Shown here one piece after another: positions 36,691-47,490 of a DNA stretch of 64,000 nt (positions within the stretch are counted from its first letter, which is position 1; every line of letters starts with the position of its first letter). Origin of the DNA: Rhyacichthys aspro (taxonomy: Eukaryota; Chordata; Actinopteri; Gobiiformes; Rhyacichthyidae). A program made the position numbers and the translations under genes. Below the pieces are notes generated by a model that saw only the letters and a list, made by a program, of their open reading frames with translations, ran no database searches and had not been told where the DNA came from. Where the stretch lies: contig CM072154.1 in assembly GCA_036850595.1 (NCBI GenBank), positions 5,011,010 through 5,075,009 on the forward strand. Reading direction: 5' to 3'.

Positions 36691-39045
36691 GGCTGCAACT
36701 TTTCTGCTCCTGCTGATAAATGGTTATATTCATTTTAATGTTTTGTTTATAAATGATTTGGGAATATCTTTTTCCAACAACAATATATCAGTCCACAGGG
36801 CACCACTACAAACACTTAAAATGGTTATCTTTACCACAAGATGGCAGTAAACACTCGCTGCCAGAAAACACAGAGGGACATTCTGTGCATGCGCAAAGCA
36901 AAACTATATTGAAAGTATCAGCGACGTTGAGTCTGACAGCACAATGTTGCGTCACAAATGACTTCTTGCTGAGGTGGACTTGTTAAATGTTTCTTTACAA
37001 TAAAAAGCAGGAAAAAAAAAGATCCGTTACTGAAGCTGCTGACGATGTAGTGATTCATGCAATAAGCTAATTACCAGCAGAGTTCACCTGTAATTAATGT
37101 TTTGTAATGATATGTTATTAGTTCGAATAGGTTCACAGGTGCTGTGGCTGTTAGCGTGGATACACACATGCTCAACACACATCAAGAGTGGATATTCAAA
37201 TCTCAGCTGCACCGGGAAACGCAGAGTTCACAGCAGCGACGCAACTCCAGCTCCGTTGTCTATTATGAAGCTAGTAACAGACAGAGACTTACTTGTATCT
37301 GTCCTGTTGATACGTTATGTCACTTGTGAACTGGAGCACGACTATGGCACACAGATGACGCCCAATTGGGCTTTAGACCCACAAACATACAACATTTTCT
37401 AGTTAGTAAACTTTTTCGAATGCAACAATCACCCATGTATGGAATTTTAAATGCTAAACTAGAGTACTGAACATACATAATACATAATATATGGGATTTC
37501 ATGAGGTAATGAGTACAATATGGCCAAACCTCTCAGCAGGGAGGCCCTTCAAGGGATATATGTAATGCAGACATAAAGCACGATAATATTGCTTTCGTCA
37601 GCCACAATCACCAGCCTCTGAAAGTCAAACTCACGCACGTGGATGCTGCATTTTGGATGTTTATCAAGGCTTGAGCTTTACCCAGACTTCACCTCTTCAG
37701 TGTGAAAGGCAGTGAATATGTGGGGTGTGGGGTGCTTCCTTATTTTTTATATCTCTTGGTTGTGCATCCCTCAAACTGGGAGTTCGCAGAGTTCAATGAC
37801 AGACTGACAATCCTCAATCTAACAGACGTGATCCGTCAAAACCCAGAAAGAAATGAGAACATTTGAAATGACGTAAAAACACAGTCTCCTTGCACTCACC
37901 GTTCAAGTATTTTTCAGATCTGACGCACACTTCTTCAAGTAAACTCTTCAAAAGCATCATATTATACAGTATAATGAACATATTATACAGTATAATGAAT
38001 ATAATGAATCCAAGAAGGCTTTTTGCCCACAGACCAGGGGAAAAAAGCGATAATGAATCTTCAGGTTAAGTACAGGAGAGCATATCAAACACAGCAGACT
38101 TGCTCACCTCACCAGATGATCTACAGAATGTGCATATGCTAATCAATAATTCAAAATAAAATTGTGGCAGTAATATAAAAGTGGAGACTGAAAACATCAT
38201 GTCAGTATGAGAACATAAGACGAATGTAACCCCTTTTATGAGTGTAACCCTTACTTGTACCAGGGCTGCACTGATCACACTTTGTTGCAGAGTGACAAGG
38301 TGTTTAATTCTAAATAAAATAAATAAATATATAGATGATTCTGTGGCACAGTGGTAAAAACAAACACAATAAGATATTTTGGCTCGTTTCTTGCAGCAGG
38401 TGTGGAGGAGATCAAGACAGGGGTATTTATGCTATCTTGTGCATGGCAAATGAGGAGGTGTGGTGTGGCGCAGATGGATAGAAATACACACCTGCAGTGA
38501 TACAAATAATTAAAAAAAATGGCTGATGCCAGTTGATGCCGTCGACAGTGTGGGTGAAGAGAACGGCTCAGGAACGGTTTCATCTTTTTAAAACAGTGAA
38601 GTTTTATCTTATCTAGCTTTAGAGGCTATAAATGTATACTATTTCAAAAAATATTAAAATCACTAACTTCATTTCCAGTGCACCTAGGACTGCAAACACC
38701 CCCGGACCAAAGTATCAGCACCTTGGACAGCGACACAGCACTCACTTGCGACAAATTTAGCAGAATTTACAAACGCATTCTCAACAGCAATTTACACCGA
38801 AGTAGAGTTGAACAGAGTTGCTTTCTGTGAATGTGCAACTACAGAATTCAAACCCAAAGTAGCTCGGGCCATGGTAACTGCCATAATCCATGTCAGCCAA
38901 TAGCTTTATTACAGGCTTTCCTCTACACCCTTTTGCAATAAATATCTTAATCTCTTAATATCTTAATATTTGAAGGCTACCGCAAGTAAATTTCCTTCGC
39001 TATAGGCCTATTAATAATACAGAATAGTGATATAAGAAAATGCAA
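36691..39045. other. Non-coding interval
   Basis: AT-rich. It contains the tandem palindrome at 37960-38000. Frames up to 102 codons have no family motifs. Confidence 0.45.
37960..38000. repeat. Tandem duplication of a palindrome
   Basis: Two nearly identical units of 20-21 bp (ATATTATACAGTATAATGAA), each centred on the perfect palindrome ATTATAC-A-GTATAAT. Confidence 0.85.
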
Positions 39046-39047
39046 TA

Positions 39048-39527
39048 CAGTGGTCCCTCGTTTATCGCGGGGGTTACGTTCCAAAAATAACCTTCAATAG
39101 GTGAAATCCGCGAAGTAGTCAGCTTTATTTTTTACAATGATTCTATATGTTTTAAGGCTGTAAAACCCCTCACCACACACTTTATACACTTTTCTCAGAC
39201 AGGCATTAACATTTTCTCACATTTCTCTCTTGTTTAAACACTCTCAAAGTTCAAACCTTAGCATCTTCCTCTGCCTTTTGGGTGCGACCGCAGGTGTCTT
39301 TGTCGATGCAGAACGTTTCCTCGACATTGTGGGTTTTGTCGGGGAGAAAACTTGCAAACATACAGCACTTCAGAGCCACACTGCTAGCGATCGAACATTT
39401 ATGTCAATTTGGCCAAACGCATTCTGTATTGTACAGGAGACACGGCACGGAGGAGATTGATTGACAATGGTCTACAGTCCCTTAGCCAATCAGGACGCAG
39501 AACACAATGCGCGTTCTAAATAACGTG
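39048..39527 (+). mobile_element. Tigger/pogo-type element, right end missing
   Basis: The element starts after a TA dinucleotide with CAGTGGTCCCTCGTTTATCG (39048-39067), the terminal repeat typical of Tigger-like Tc1/mariner relatives. It continues with GGGGGTTACGTTCC, GGTGAAATCCGCGAAGTAG and a segment ending near GATTGATTGACAATGG and CCAATCAGGACGCAG. These words follow the order I know from vertebrate copies. The inverted right terminus (ending in GGGACCACTG) is absent. Near 39527 the sequence changes to unrelated GC-rich DNA. It has no transposase. Confidence 0.7.
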
Positions 39528-39860
39528 GGGGTGACTACGGGACGGGCCTGAAGCAGCAGAGGCCAGTGTGCTCCGAGTGAACTGAGGAGAGTGGGAGGAG
39601 GAGCAGCAGGGGGTGACGAGGACGACGTTGCGGAGGGGTCCTGGAGTCTGCGATGTGCTCAAGAGCGATGTGGACCACTCAGCACTCCTCCTCAGACCCT
39701 GCAGGTCTCCAGCATCGTGAAGCCAAGCTGCTGTAGCTGTAAAAACTGATGGTCCTCTGTTCCACCATGTAGATGTGGCCGTCCTTTTCCTCGTGGCTTG
39801 TCCACTATCTCCTCCACCGGCCTCTGCTCGTGCCGACCTGCGGAGCTGCAGTAGATTTTT
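39528..39860 (-). other. GC-rich segment with an open frame, unidentified
   Basis: About 330 bases much richer in G+C than their neighbours, ending sharply near 39855 where AT-rich DNA resumes. A 116-codon minus-strand frame spans it, rich in Ser, Thr, Arg and Pro. Another minus frame reads KDGHIYMVEQRTISFYSYSS. Neither matches a family I can name. It could be a retro-copied exon, part of a larger mobile element replacing the Tigger end, or a GC-rich minisatellite-free island. Confidence 0.25.
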
Positions 39861-42180
39861 GATCATGATTAATTATGTTTAATAGTTCATGTTGTATTAT
39901 CTTACTGCTAGCCACGAGTGAAACTTATTTTTAAATTCTTGCAAGTATTATTAACTTTTGTAACAAAGGTAATATGTTTCATGCAAACTGTGTTGTGTTA
40001 AACTACTAGTTTGGTTTCCTTTAGCAATTTTTAATGTTATTGTTTTAATAGTGCTTCCTCTTTTGATATCGTGATCACATACAACACTAACATTATAGTG
40101 TGCTTGAAAATCCTCATAAAATCTCATTGTACAACACCATACAGCTTTAGTTTATTGAAGACTGGCAACTTTAAAATCATGGTCAGTCAATTCCAACAAG
40201 GTTTCTGAATGTTAGCTTTTCCAAAGTGTGTTAATAAATTTTATAACGTACTGGGAGAGACACTACACCAGTCCATGATATGGCAGAAAATGTTCTCAAA
40301 CTGACCTGGGCTGGCTTTTGTGATCATTATAGAAGTCAGTTTAGAGCAACTGAAAAACATTTTGTGGGTTTTTTTCCCTTTTTTTTATAGTCTAAAAAAT
40401 GAATGTGCTTTGTTTTTTTTGACTCCAATATTTTCTTCCATGTATAAAAAAAAAATGTTCTAATGATTTATACAGCACATCCACTTTCAAAATCATTCAT
40501 TCAAGCTTGAATCAGATACATCTCTTTCAAGTTGCACCCCGCCATTTTTGATTGATAATATCACACAAACTCAAACCTTTGAACTGACATTTTAGCCAGC
40601 AGTTCTCCTCGTTTCACCGCAGACACACCACGCATGGATGATTCACAAATGCATCCTCGTGCACGGTATCAAACCAAGTTCTAAATGACACCAATACTGT
40701 GGCCCTCGCCTATAGTTAGATCTGGAATTAAACAAGATTTTATGTCACATCAGCAAAAAAATTAAATAAAAAAAATCTAAAGAAGAAGCTGAGGCAAAAG
40801 ACCACTTGCATTCCCTCTTCATTTCTAGCGCTGCACTTGCAAAAACAATTAATTATTAATTAATTAATTATTAATTATTCATCCCAGAGAAATAATAAAT
40901 AAGCGTTGAAATTCTAACGGGAAATCTGTTACATCTATAATTAACAACTGAGCTAAAGAGTTGAGACAAACTGCTTTATTATCACACACATACAAAGACA
41001 CACACACAGTAATTGGAATGATTGCATTACCGAACGCCCACGGTCTAAACCTTCAGAGAAAACAGAGCGACTTATCGGTGGAGTGTATGCCAGCTATTCA
41101 CTGTTGTATTTTTTATTTTTTTATGCATATTGGTAAAGAGAATTTCCCCTGCAGTTTCTTTAGTGAATATGTGATCATACCACGTAGAAGTGTCAGTAAG
41201 GAGCAATGTGAATTCAGTTTTCTCTCAATTCAAAATGCACACCACATATTGGACATACAGTAGGATTTGGTTTTAATAAGAAAACCAAAATTGTACCCCT
41301 ATTACAAGGTCAAAAAAGGAAAAAAATAAAATCCAGAAATGGAATGAAATGAAGTGGAAAACAAAGCCTTTTTTCTGTTGGGAAGAAAATTGGAAAATAA
41401 AATAAATCCGGATGTACGGTTGACCAATTCCATCTAGGTTTTTACGAACTTAACCCTTGCCAGTTGTTTGGTCCTTTCAGATGATTTAAAAAGCACATTG
41501 TTTAAGTAGTCTTCCTTGCTTTAAACGCCTCTTGAAAAGTTCTTGGACATGTTTCAGTCTAACTTTGTCCTTACTTTTTCTGCTTGGTATTTGGGAAGCA
41601 GCAGATACTTTATAGAGGATTCTTTTGGGGTCCACCATTGTTCCTTAGACTCTCACAAGCCTCTGCTGTCCATCTTTAATGTGTCTGAGGACTGACTGTG
41701 TCTTGGAACCGAGCTGAAGGTTGTGGTCAGATTTGCCAACTGGAGGTAGGGTAATATCGTCATGAGGTGATTCTGGCCACCATGCTATCATTGGATTATT
41801 CATTGCATACCATTTGATGAGATAGTAACATCCTGTTTAATTTCAGTTAATTATTGGAAAAAAGAATCTGCATTATAAGGCAGCCAAGGGACCTCTTCTT
41901 CTTCTCTTTTATTAGAAAAACCAGACCAAAAAAATACATTTCACCAAGTTTAGAGTTTAGCTTAGCATTAGAAAAGCTTCAGTATCAGAACAGCAATTAC
42001 CTCCTCTTCGTTAAATATTACGTGATTGAATTAACAGTATTTATCTGCCATTTTAAGTTGCCTCCGTTTTTTCTGTTGATGATTTTCTTTTTTGAGCTGT
42101 TTATCTGTGTTTAAAGACATATTCAGAGCTGAAAATACACTTTATCGGCAGCTATTAAACTTCCTGGAACGTCATATGAC
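39861..42180. other. Non-coding interval
   Basis: AT-rich, with a TTAATTAATTA simple stretch at 40848-40880. No gene recognised. Confidence 0.5.
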
Positions 42181-42184
42181 AAGC

Positions 42185-42250
42185 TGGTGTCGACCAATGG
42201 GAGTGCTCCTTTTTCGAGCATGTGATTTTGCGAGCACGTGATTGGCCAAG
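42185..42250. promoter_or_regulatory. CCAAT / E-box cluster
   Basis: GACCAATGGGAG (CCAAT at 42194-42198) faces CACGTGATTGGCCAA (E-box 42235-42240, inverted CCAAT at 42241-42245). Two near-copies of a 15-bp word, CGAGCATGTGATTTT and CGAGCACGTGATTGG, lie side by side at 42215-42245. CCAAT boxes bind NF-Y and CACGTG binds bHLH factors in general; use here is inferred. Confidence 0.35.
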
Positions 42251-43240
42251 GTTTTCTGTTCCTGAATAGAGGTTCTCATCTATTAAAATTCTCTATAATT
42301 AAAAAAAAAAAAAAAGATGGCAACTTAAAGCAAAAGAAAAAATATCAGGGACAGTTGGTTCTTCCTAATGAAAACTTTATTTTTGCTATATAAACGCTAA
42401 GCCTGGTGTTCGTAAAATTTTTATGTAATCCAGGTCAGGTTAGGTACGTTTTAATTTATTTATTCTATTTGATGTATTTTTTAAGACCAAAACATTAATA
42501 AATTATCTTAATGCAACAAGGTAATCTTTTCAGACTTTCTAAAACAACACACTGAAAAAAGCAATGACACTTCTAGTCCCTTTCTTCTTATTAAGAGACA
42601 GTGTGACAATATGAACTGTCTTTAACTTTGTGAAGATGACACCCAGCACAAGAATGTGAGAGTAAAATGACTACTTAGTGTAATTGGCATGAATAACGAG
42701 AGACACATCACATATTTATTGAACTTTTCTGTAGCAGTCCCGTCTGCAGGAAATTCATAAGGACGTGAACCCTACAATTATATTCAGGTGGAAATGTCCT
42801 GTTTGTGGTTGACATCATTGTTGTACACAAAATTCTTGTTCCCACAGGCGTCTGTTTGCTTCCCTTTTGAAAGCCCGGGGCCAAAACATGGAAAGAACTG
42901 TTTGCCAGGTCCATTACGACCTTGTTGTTATTACAGGGATTTTAACTTAACCACTGAGCGCCTTGGGTTTTCTTCTTTTCATGTTTTCTTCCCAAGAAGC
43001 ACCTTTGTTTTTGAAATAAGTCCAGTCTATACACATGTTTCACACATTTTTTTTTTCCAGGAGAATTTATTGTATTAAAAATAATATACTAATAAATACT
43101 GATACATAAAACCAATGTTTAGAGCTTACCTTAAACTAATCACTCTCAGTTCAGTGTCAGACTAATACGATCCCACAATTAACCCCTCCTAAGAAAGAAA
43201 GGCGTAAATGCACTGCAGGTTTTTCTTGGCAAATGGAAGA

Positions 43241-43261
43241 GGCCAATGGGAGTGATTGGCC
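43241..43261. promoter_or_regulatory. Facing CCAAT boxes (palindrome)
   Basis: GGCCAAT (43241-43247) and ATTGGCC (43255-43261) form a perfect 7-bp inverted repeat with a 7-nt spacer. The left part CCAATGGGAGTG is identical to 42194-42205. Confidence 0.4.
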
Positions 43262-43949
43262 AAAACTTTCAGTAAGTGCTGAACAATTTCATCACTTAAA
43301 ATTGTTAAAGCTTAGATGACTCTTTAAGCCTGGAACATTCTCCGCAAGAACACAGACATTTTGTTTTTCTTAGATGGCAAGAACAGGATCAAACTTAGTT
43401 GTGACCAGGACATTTCATACTTCACGAGAAAGTCAGTGCGCATTAAACACACCCACATCTTCAAATTTCTGACCAATCACACGATACTTGTCGGACAACA
43501 ATAAAAAAAAAGTTTTCCCAGATAATGTGTCAAGAACAAGCTCCAAAAACTCCCAAACGCCCTCGAAGACCAGACAAATTTCTCTGTTCTTCCGGAGTAT
43601 GTACCATAGTACAAATTCTCAAATTCAAGAAAAAAAAAAAAAAAAATCAGGTAATTTCTTTCAATATAAATTACAACAATCTGTTTAAACACTACTCCAC
43701 AAACTTGCTCCTCACCATTGTCTTCCATTCTTTCTTTTTTTTTTTTCTTTTTTACCATGCCCATCAAAGGGTCCTTATGCTGTGTCTGGGTAAAGGTAAG
43801 AAAAAAAAAAACAAACATCATCAGATCATTGTTGGATATTTCCTTAAATACAAACAAAAACCCGTCAACCGACTGTGACAATGCAATACGACAATCAAAG
43901 CAGAGAAGTTTTGGAACTCTGCCGAGATTATCTTCACACCGTTCCGTCT

Positions 43950-44300
43950 GTGTGAGTGTGAAAAAAACCTCCAAGTTCCACCGGAGCGGGACTCATCCTG
44001 CCAGTCCCGAGCAAGGCCGGGGTCATCTCGGGGTCAGTCCATTTCTGTGCACATGATTGGCGGCTCTGTCTGCGGCCACGGTTGAGCGACTCGCCGCCAC
44101 GCTCAAAGTCTTATTGGAGGAGACCCGAGTTCAGGGGCGGGGTCAGAGGTGACACGGGACGGAGGAGGGAGATGTTAGCTCATGATTGGTTTATGAGTGA
44201 CAGCTTGACACAGACAGGTGGGCAGAGAAGAGGGAAAGAACGCGAGGTCAGGACGGCACTCCGAAAACTCAGGCTTAGTTCGGGTTGTGTCGAGAAAGTA
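43950..44300. promoter_or_regulatory. Candidate promoter / CpG-rich regulatory region
   Basis: A sharp rise in G+C and CpG after A/T-rich flanks. It carries three inverted CCAAT boxes, ATTGG at 44056-44060, 44113-44117 and 44185-44189, spaced 57 and 72 bases apart, and a GC box GGGGCGGGG at 44134-44142 of the Sp1/KLF type. A fourth CCAAT (GACCAATCAC) lies upstream at 43473-43477. This architecture is typical of TATA-less vertebrate promoters. The inverted boxes suggest transcription toward lower coordinates, but CCAAT boxes work in both directions. No first exon can be identified with confidence. Confidence 0.4.
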
Positions 44301-45589
44301 GAAAGTTGAGATGCTGCTTTCTAACTTGTGAAGTGTCACGTCGTTTTCCTCTAATGAATAAATAGTGGCATATTCTGGAGAAAAGGGAATAAAGGATTTT
44401 TATTCTTCTGTGAGTCTAACGATCTATTACAAGTGAACAAAACCAAACTCATTACCTCCTCTAAGCTCCACCCAGACATCTAGCTAGCTCAACAACTCTC
44501 CAGACACTTCTGTATAGGAGCTTATTTGAAGCTACATATGTTTAAGTGGAGTATACCATCCTGTATGATGGCTCACCGCAGATGAATAGCACAGCTGCTT
44601 CTCCTTCAACTCGCGAGTCCTCTTCTTTTACTTAATCATCGCTGCACTCCAGCCTTACCTTTGATATTCTGCCTCAGATCTCCACCTACGCTCATCTTCT
44701 TAAAAGCTTTCATCATTTTTTCCCTCGCTCTTTTCGGCCTTTTTATTGCCTCCTCTCTCCGTCTCACCTTCCTCCTTTCTTGTCTTTCTCTACGGTTTGC
44801 CTGTCGTCTATCGTTGCCTTTCTCTGACCCCTAACTAATCACCCTTTAAACCCACTGCTTACTGTAGAAATAGAATGATAGAAAAAGAGGCTGAGGTGAA
44901 GAATGAGCATCTGAGTCTCTGGGGTTTTTCAGGTAACGAGTTCAAATGCTGCTGTGGGCTGTACACATCACATCAAAACCACATCAAGTTTCACTACCAG
45001 CTGTGTAAGTACAGTATTCTCAAAGACAGCAGTGGTCTACAACTACACAGACTGAGATTATATGTTTTAAACACTAACTATGTTGTGCAATCAATGGATT
45101 AGGTTTAGTTAAATATAAATAAATAAATGAAATCAAAATGTTGCTTTATGACTTTTATGTGGCCGTTGAACTTTTCATTTTTTGCACACACTCTCTGCAA
45201 ATAAACGGAAATAAATGGAGATGGGCATTTGAATGTGTCGTACATAATGAACCTAATATATGTGAAAATGTGAAAACGACTGATTTAGCAACATACGTTT
45301 TCCACTGTATGGTACTGTATAGGCTATGGAGTACAGATCTCCCTGAAAAAATATACAAATAAATTAAAAATAAAATCAATGAATGAAAGTCAATCTAGTC
45401 AAAAAGATTAATCTAATAAAAATAAATGTGCATACTTTTTTGTCTGCATCCCTAACCCGCCTTGGTGCAATGCTACTGGTGATGAAAAGCATTTTTTGTG
45501 CTTTTTTATAGTAATAATAATTAAATGGTCCTTTTGCATAAAAATATTTTTTTTTAGTATGTCTACATTAGGCCTATAACATTGTGATG
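44301..45589. other. Non-coding interval
   Basis: A pyrimidine-rich stretch at 44590-44830, then AT-rich DNA. No feature recognised. Confidence 0.45.
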
Positions 45590-45860
45590 TAGTACTCAAG
45601 ACCGGACTTAGGAGCGTTTTGTTTTGTCATGGTCTAGAACTGATTTTTACTCGGTCTTGCCTTTGTCTCAAACTCAATTGAACCAACCAGACCCAACAAT
45701 GACCACAAACAGATCACAATGTATTGTACATTGTGCATTGTTGTAGTCTTGGTCTTGACTTGCCACAGTCTTGGCATCGACTCGGACTAAAGAGCAAAAA
45801 GTCTTGATATAGTCTTGATCCACTCTGGTCTAGGACATGACTTGACAACAGTACTGTGTA
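45590..45860. mobile_element. Dispersed repeat with TCTTGGTCTTG words
   Basis: It begins TAGTACTCAAGACCGGAC and contains GTAGTCTTGGTCTTGACTTG, AGTCTTGGCATCGACTCGGAC and TATAGTCTTGATCC, ending near GACAACAGTACTGTG. Internally repetitive AGTCTTGG/ACTCGG words together with AGTACT near both ends are typical of a widespread fish MITE-like repeat. No target duplication could be fixed. Confidence 0.5.
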
Positions 45861-47149
45861 TAAGTATAGGTATATAGGTATTTTGTATACATCATGAATG
45901 CCAGAAAAACTAATTTTGTGAGTGTTTGGCTTCAACGACTGCACCGGATACAAAATTTTAAAGCTGTTCCCAAATTTAAATCTGGGTGGGATCTCATACT
46001 AAAAAACAGTATAATGACAGATGACTGTCTCTAACATATTAAGCATACACACTCATCAGAAGTGAAGTATTGGATTATACTGAAATGTGAGCTAGACTTC
46101 TGTTCTGCCAAATTATGCAGCATTTTTTTTTTCCAGTTTTTTGTCTCTGCAAACAATTCAAGGAAAGTCTTAAAAGGGAGAATATGTTCATTTTGACTTT
46201 AAATTATAAAGATCCATATGCTTTCATTGTATTATTAGAGTTTTATTGGGCACCTTAATGCTGGTGTACTGACCTAAACATACACTCTGCAAAAAAAAAG
46301 TAAGTTTGGGTTGACTAAATACAAGAAGACATTTGTAGCAGCAGCAGGTGGTGTCTTTTATAGTTCTCAGTGACTTTGAAGCACTCTGTGTTCAGCCTGT
46401 TCGCTCCAGGCTCCTCTCATTTACCCACCGGCTTTTATTGAGGAAGTACCTGCACTATCAGGTGAAAATGATAGTGTTTTGAATGGTTCGGAGCAGAAAA
46501 AGCCACCATGTGATATATATGTTTGTGCACTCTGTCCAACCACATGAAAGAGATGGGCCTAATGTAGGTAGAGAAACTACAATCATATACAAACCCAGTG
46601 GTTACTTGTCAGTGTCAAGTTCCAGCCCAGTTTTTTGCTATATTTCCTCTATTCTACTCTGATTTTTTCCCCCCAAAATCTCTAGAATTGTCTCATCCAT
46701 ACATTACATCAATACAACATATTCCTCATTTTATTGGATCAATATTTCAGTTTTTTAAAAGTGATTTAAAAATGATACAGAAGTTGTACACCACCTTTAG
46801 CAGAGGACACAACTCTCAATTTGTTTGAGAGTTTAGTTAATAAGTTTTAAGTAAGTTTATATTATAAATATTGTAATTAAAGTGATATTTCTTTCAGGAT
46901 GCATGATTGAAGAATTTTATTTAAGTGACAAAAACAGACAACTCGACAACACACTGATGTATCTTAAATATTTACAAATATGTAAAGTACATCTCAAAAG
47001 TTAACAGTTTATAATAAAAACACAAAGATTAAACAATAATATATTTTGTTTATGATTTTTTTTTTTTTTTATTCAAAGGATAAAGTTATTTCAAGGTGGT
47101 CAGCATGTGTCAGTGAACATGACAACATTCTGGAGAGATTCTGGATGTA
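45861..47149. other. Non-coding interval
   Basis: AT-rich, with T runs near 46125 and 47057-47070. No gene recognised. Confidence 0.5.
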
Positions 47150-47490
47150 GACATGTTCACTCCTGTCCATCCAGCTCCAGCTTCTTCATTATCCACATCT
47201 AGAAGGTCATCTGTTGCTACACAAATGCTGTACAGGATGCGATAACCTTCTGGGGAAACCTGGGCCGGATTTTAAAGTCCAGCAGGAATATAGTGCACCA
47301 ATGAGACTTGAGTATGCTCTATAATGTTTGGAGCCTTGGCGTGGCGCCTGTTGAAGTGTGCCTCCAGTTGGCCTGTAACAAACACCAAATGAAAGTAATC
47401 CGTGTATTATTTTTGTGTCAAGTGTAGAGTCTAGCTATAGGATGACAGTGTGGGATCAATGGGTACATCCAATCTGGTGGATGGAGGCGA
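47150..47490 (-). pseudogene. PIF/Harbinger transposase remnant
   Basis: Read on the minus strand, pieces of the C-terminal half of a Harbinger-type nuclease occur in the right order. DWMYPLIPH (47474 to about 47440) recalls the DSGYPL-P-L segment. HFNRRHAKAPNIIEHT (about 47355-47305) recalls the FN-x-H-x-x-x-R-x-x-I-E-R-x-x-G block. ILYSICVATDDLLDVDNEEA (about 47240-47185) recalls the acidic end after the LHNIC block. The block between IEHT and ILYSIC is shortened and has an in-frame stop. About 60 bases between the first two blocks end in TTTGTTACAG, which could be an old intron acceptor. Terminal repeats were not found. It is clearly inactive. An old domesticated Harbinger-type host gene is a weak alternative. 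Confidence 0.5.

Noticed and set aside
43477..43974. 165-codon minus-strand frame
   Set aside because: Passes through poly-A/poly-T runs coding for Phe and Lys strings, with no family motif.
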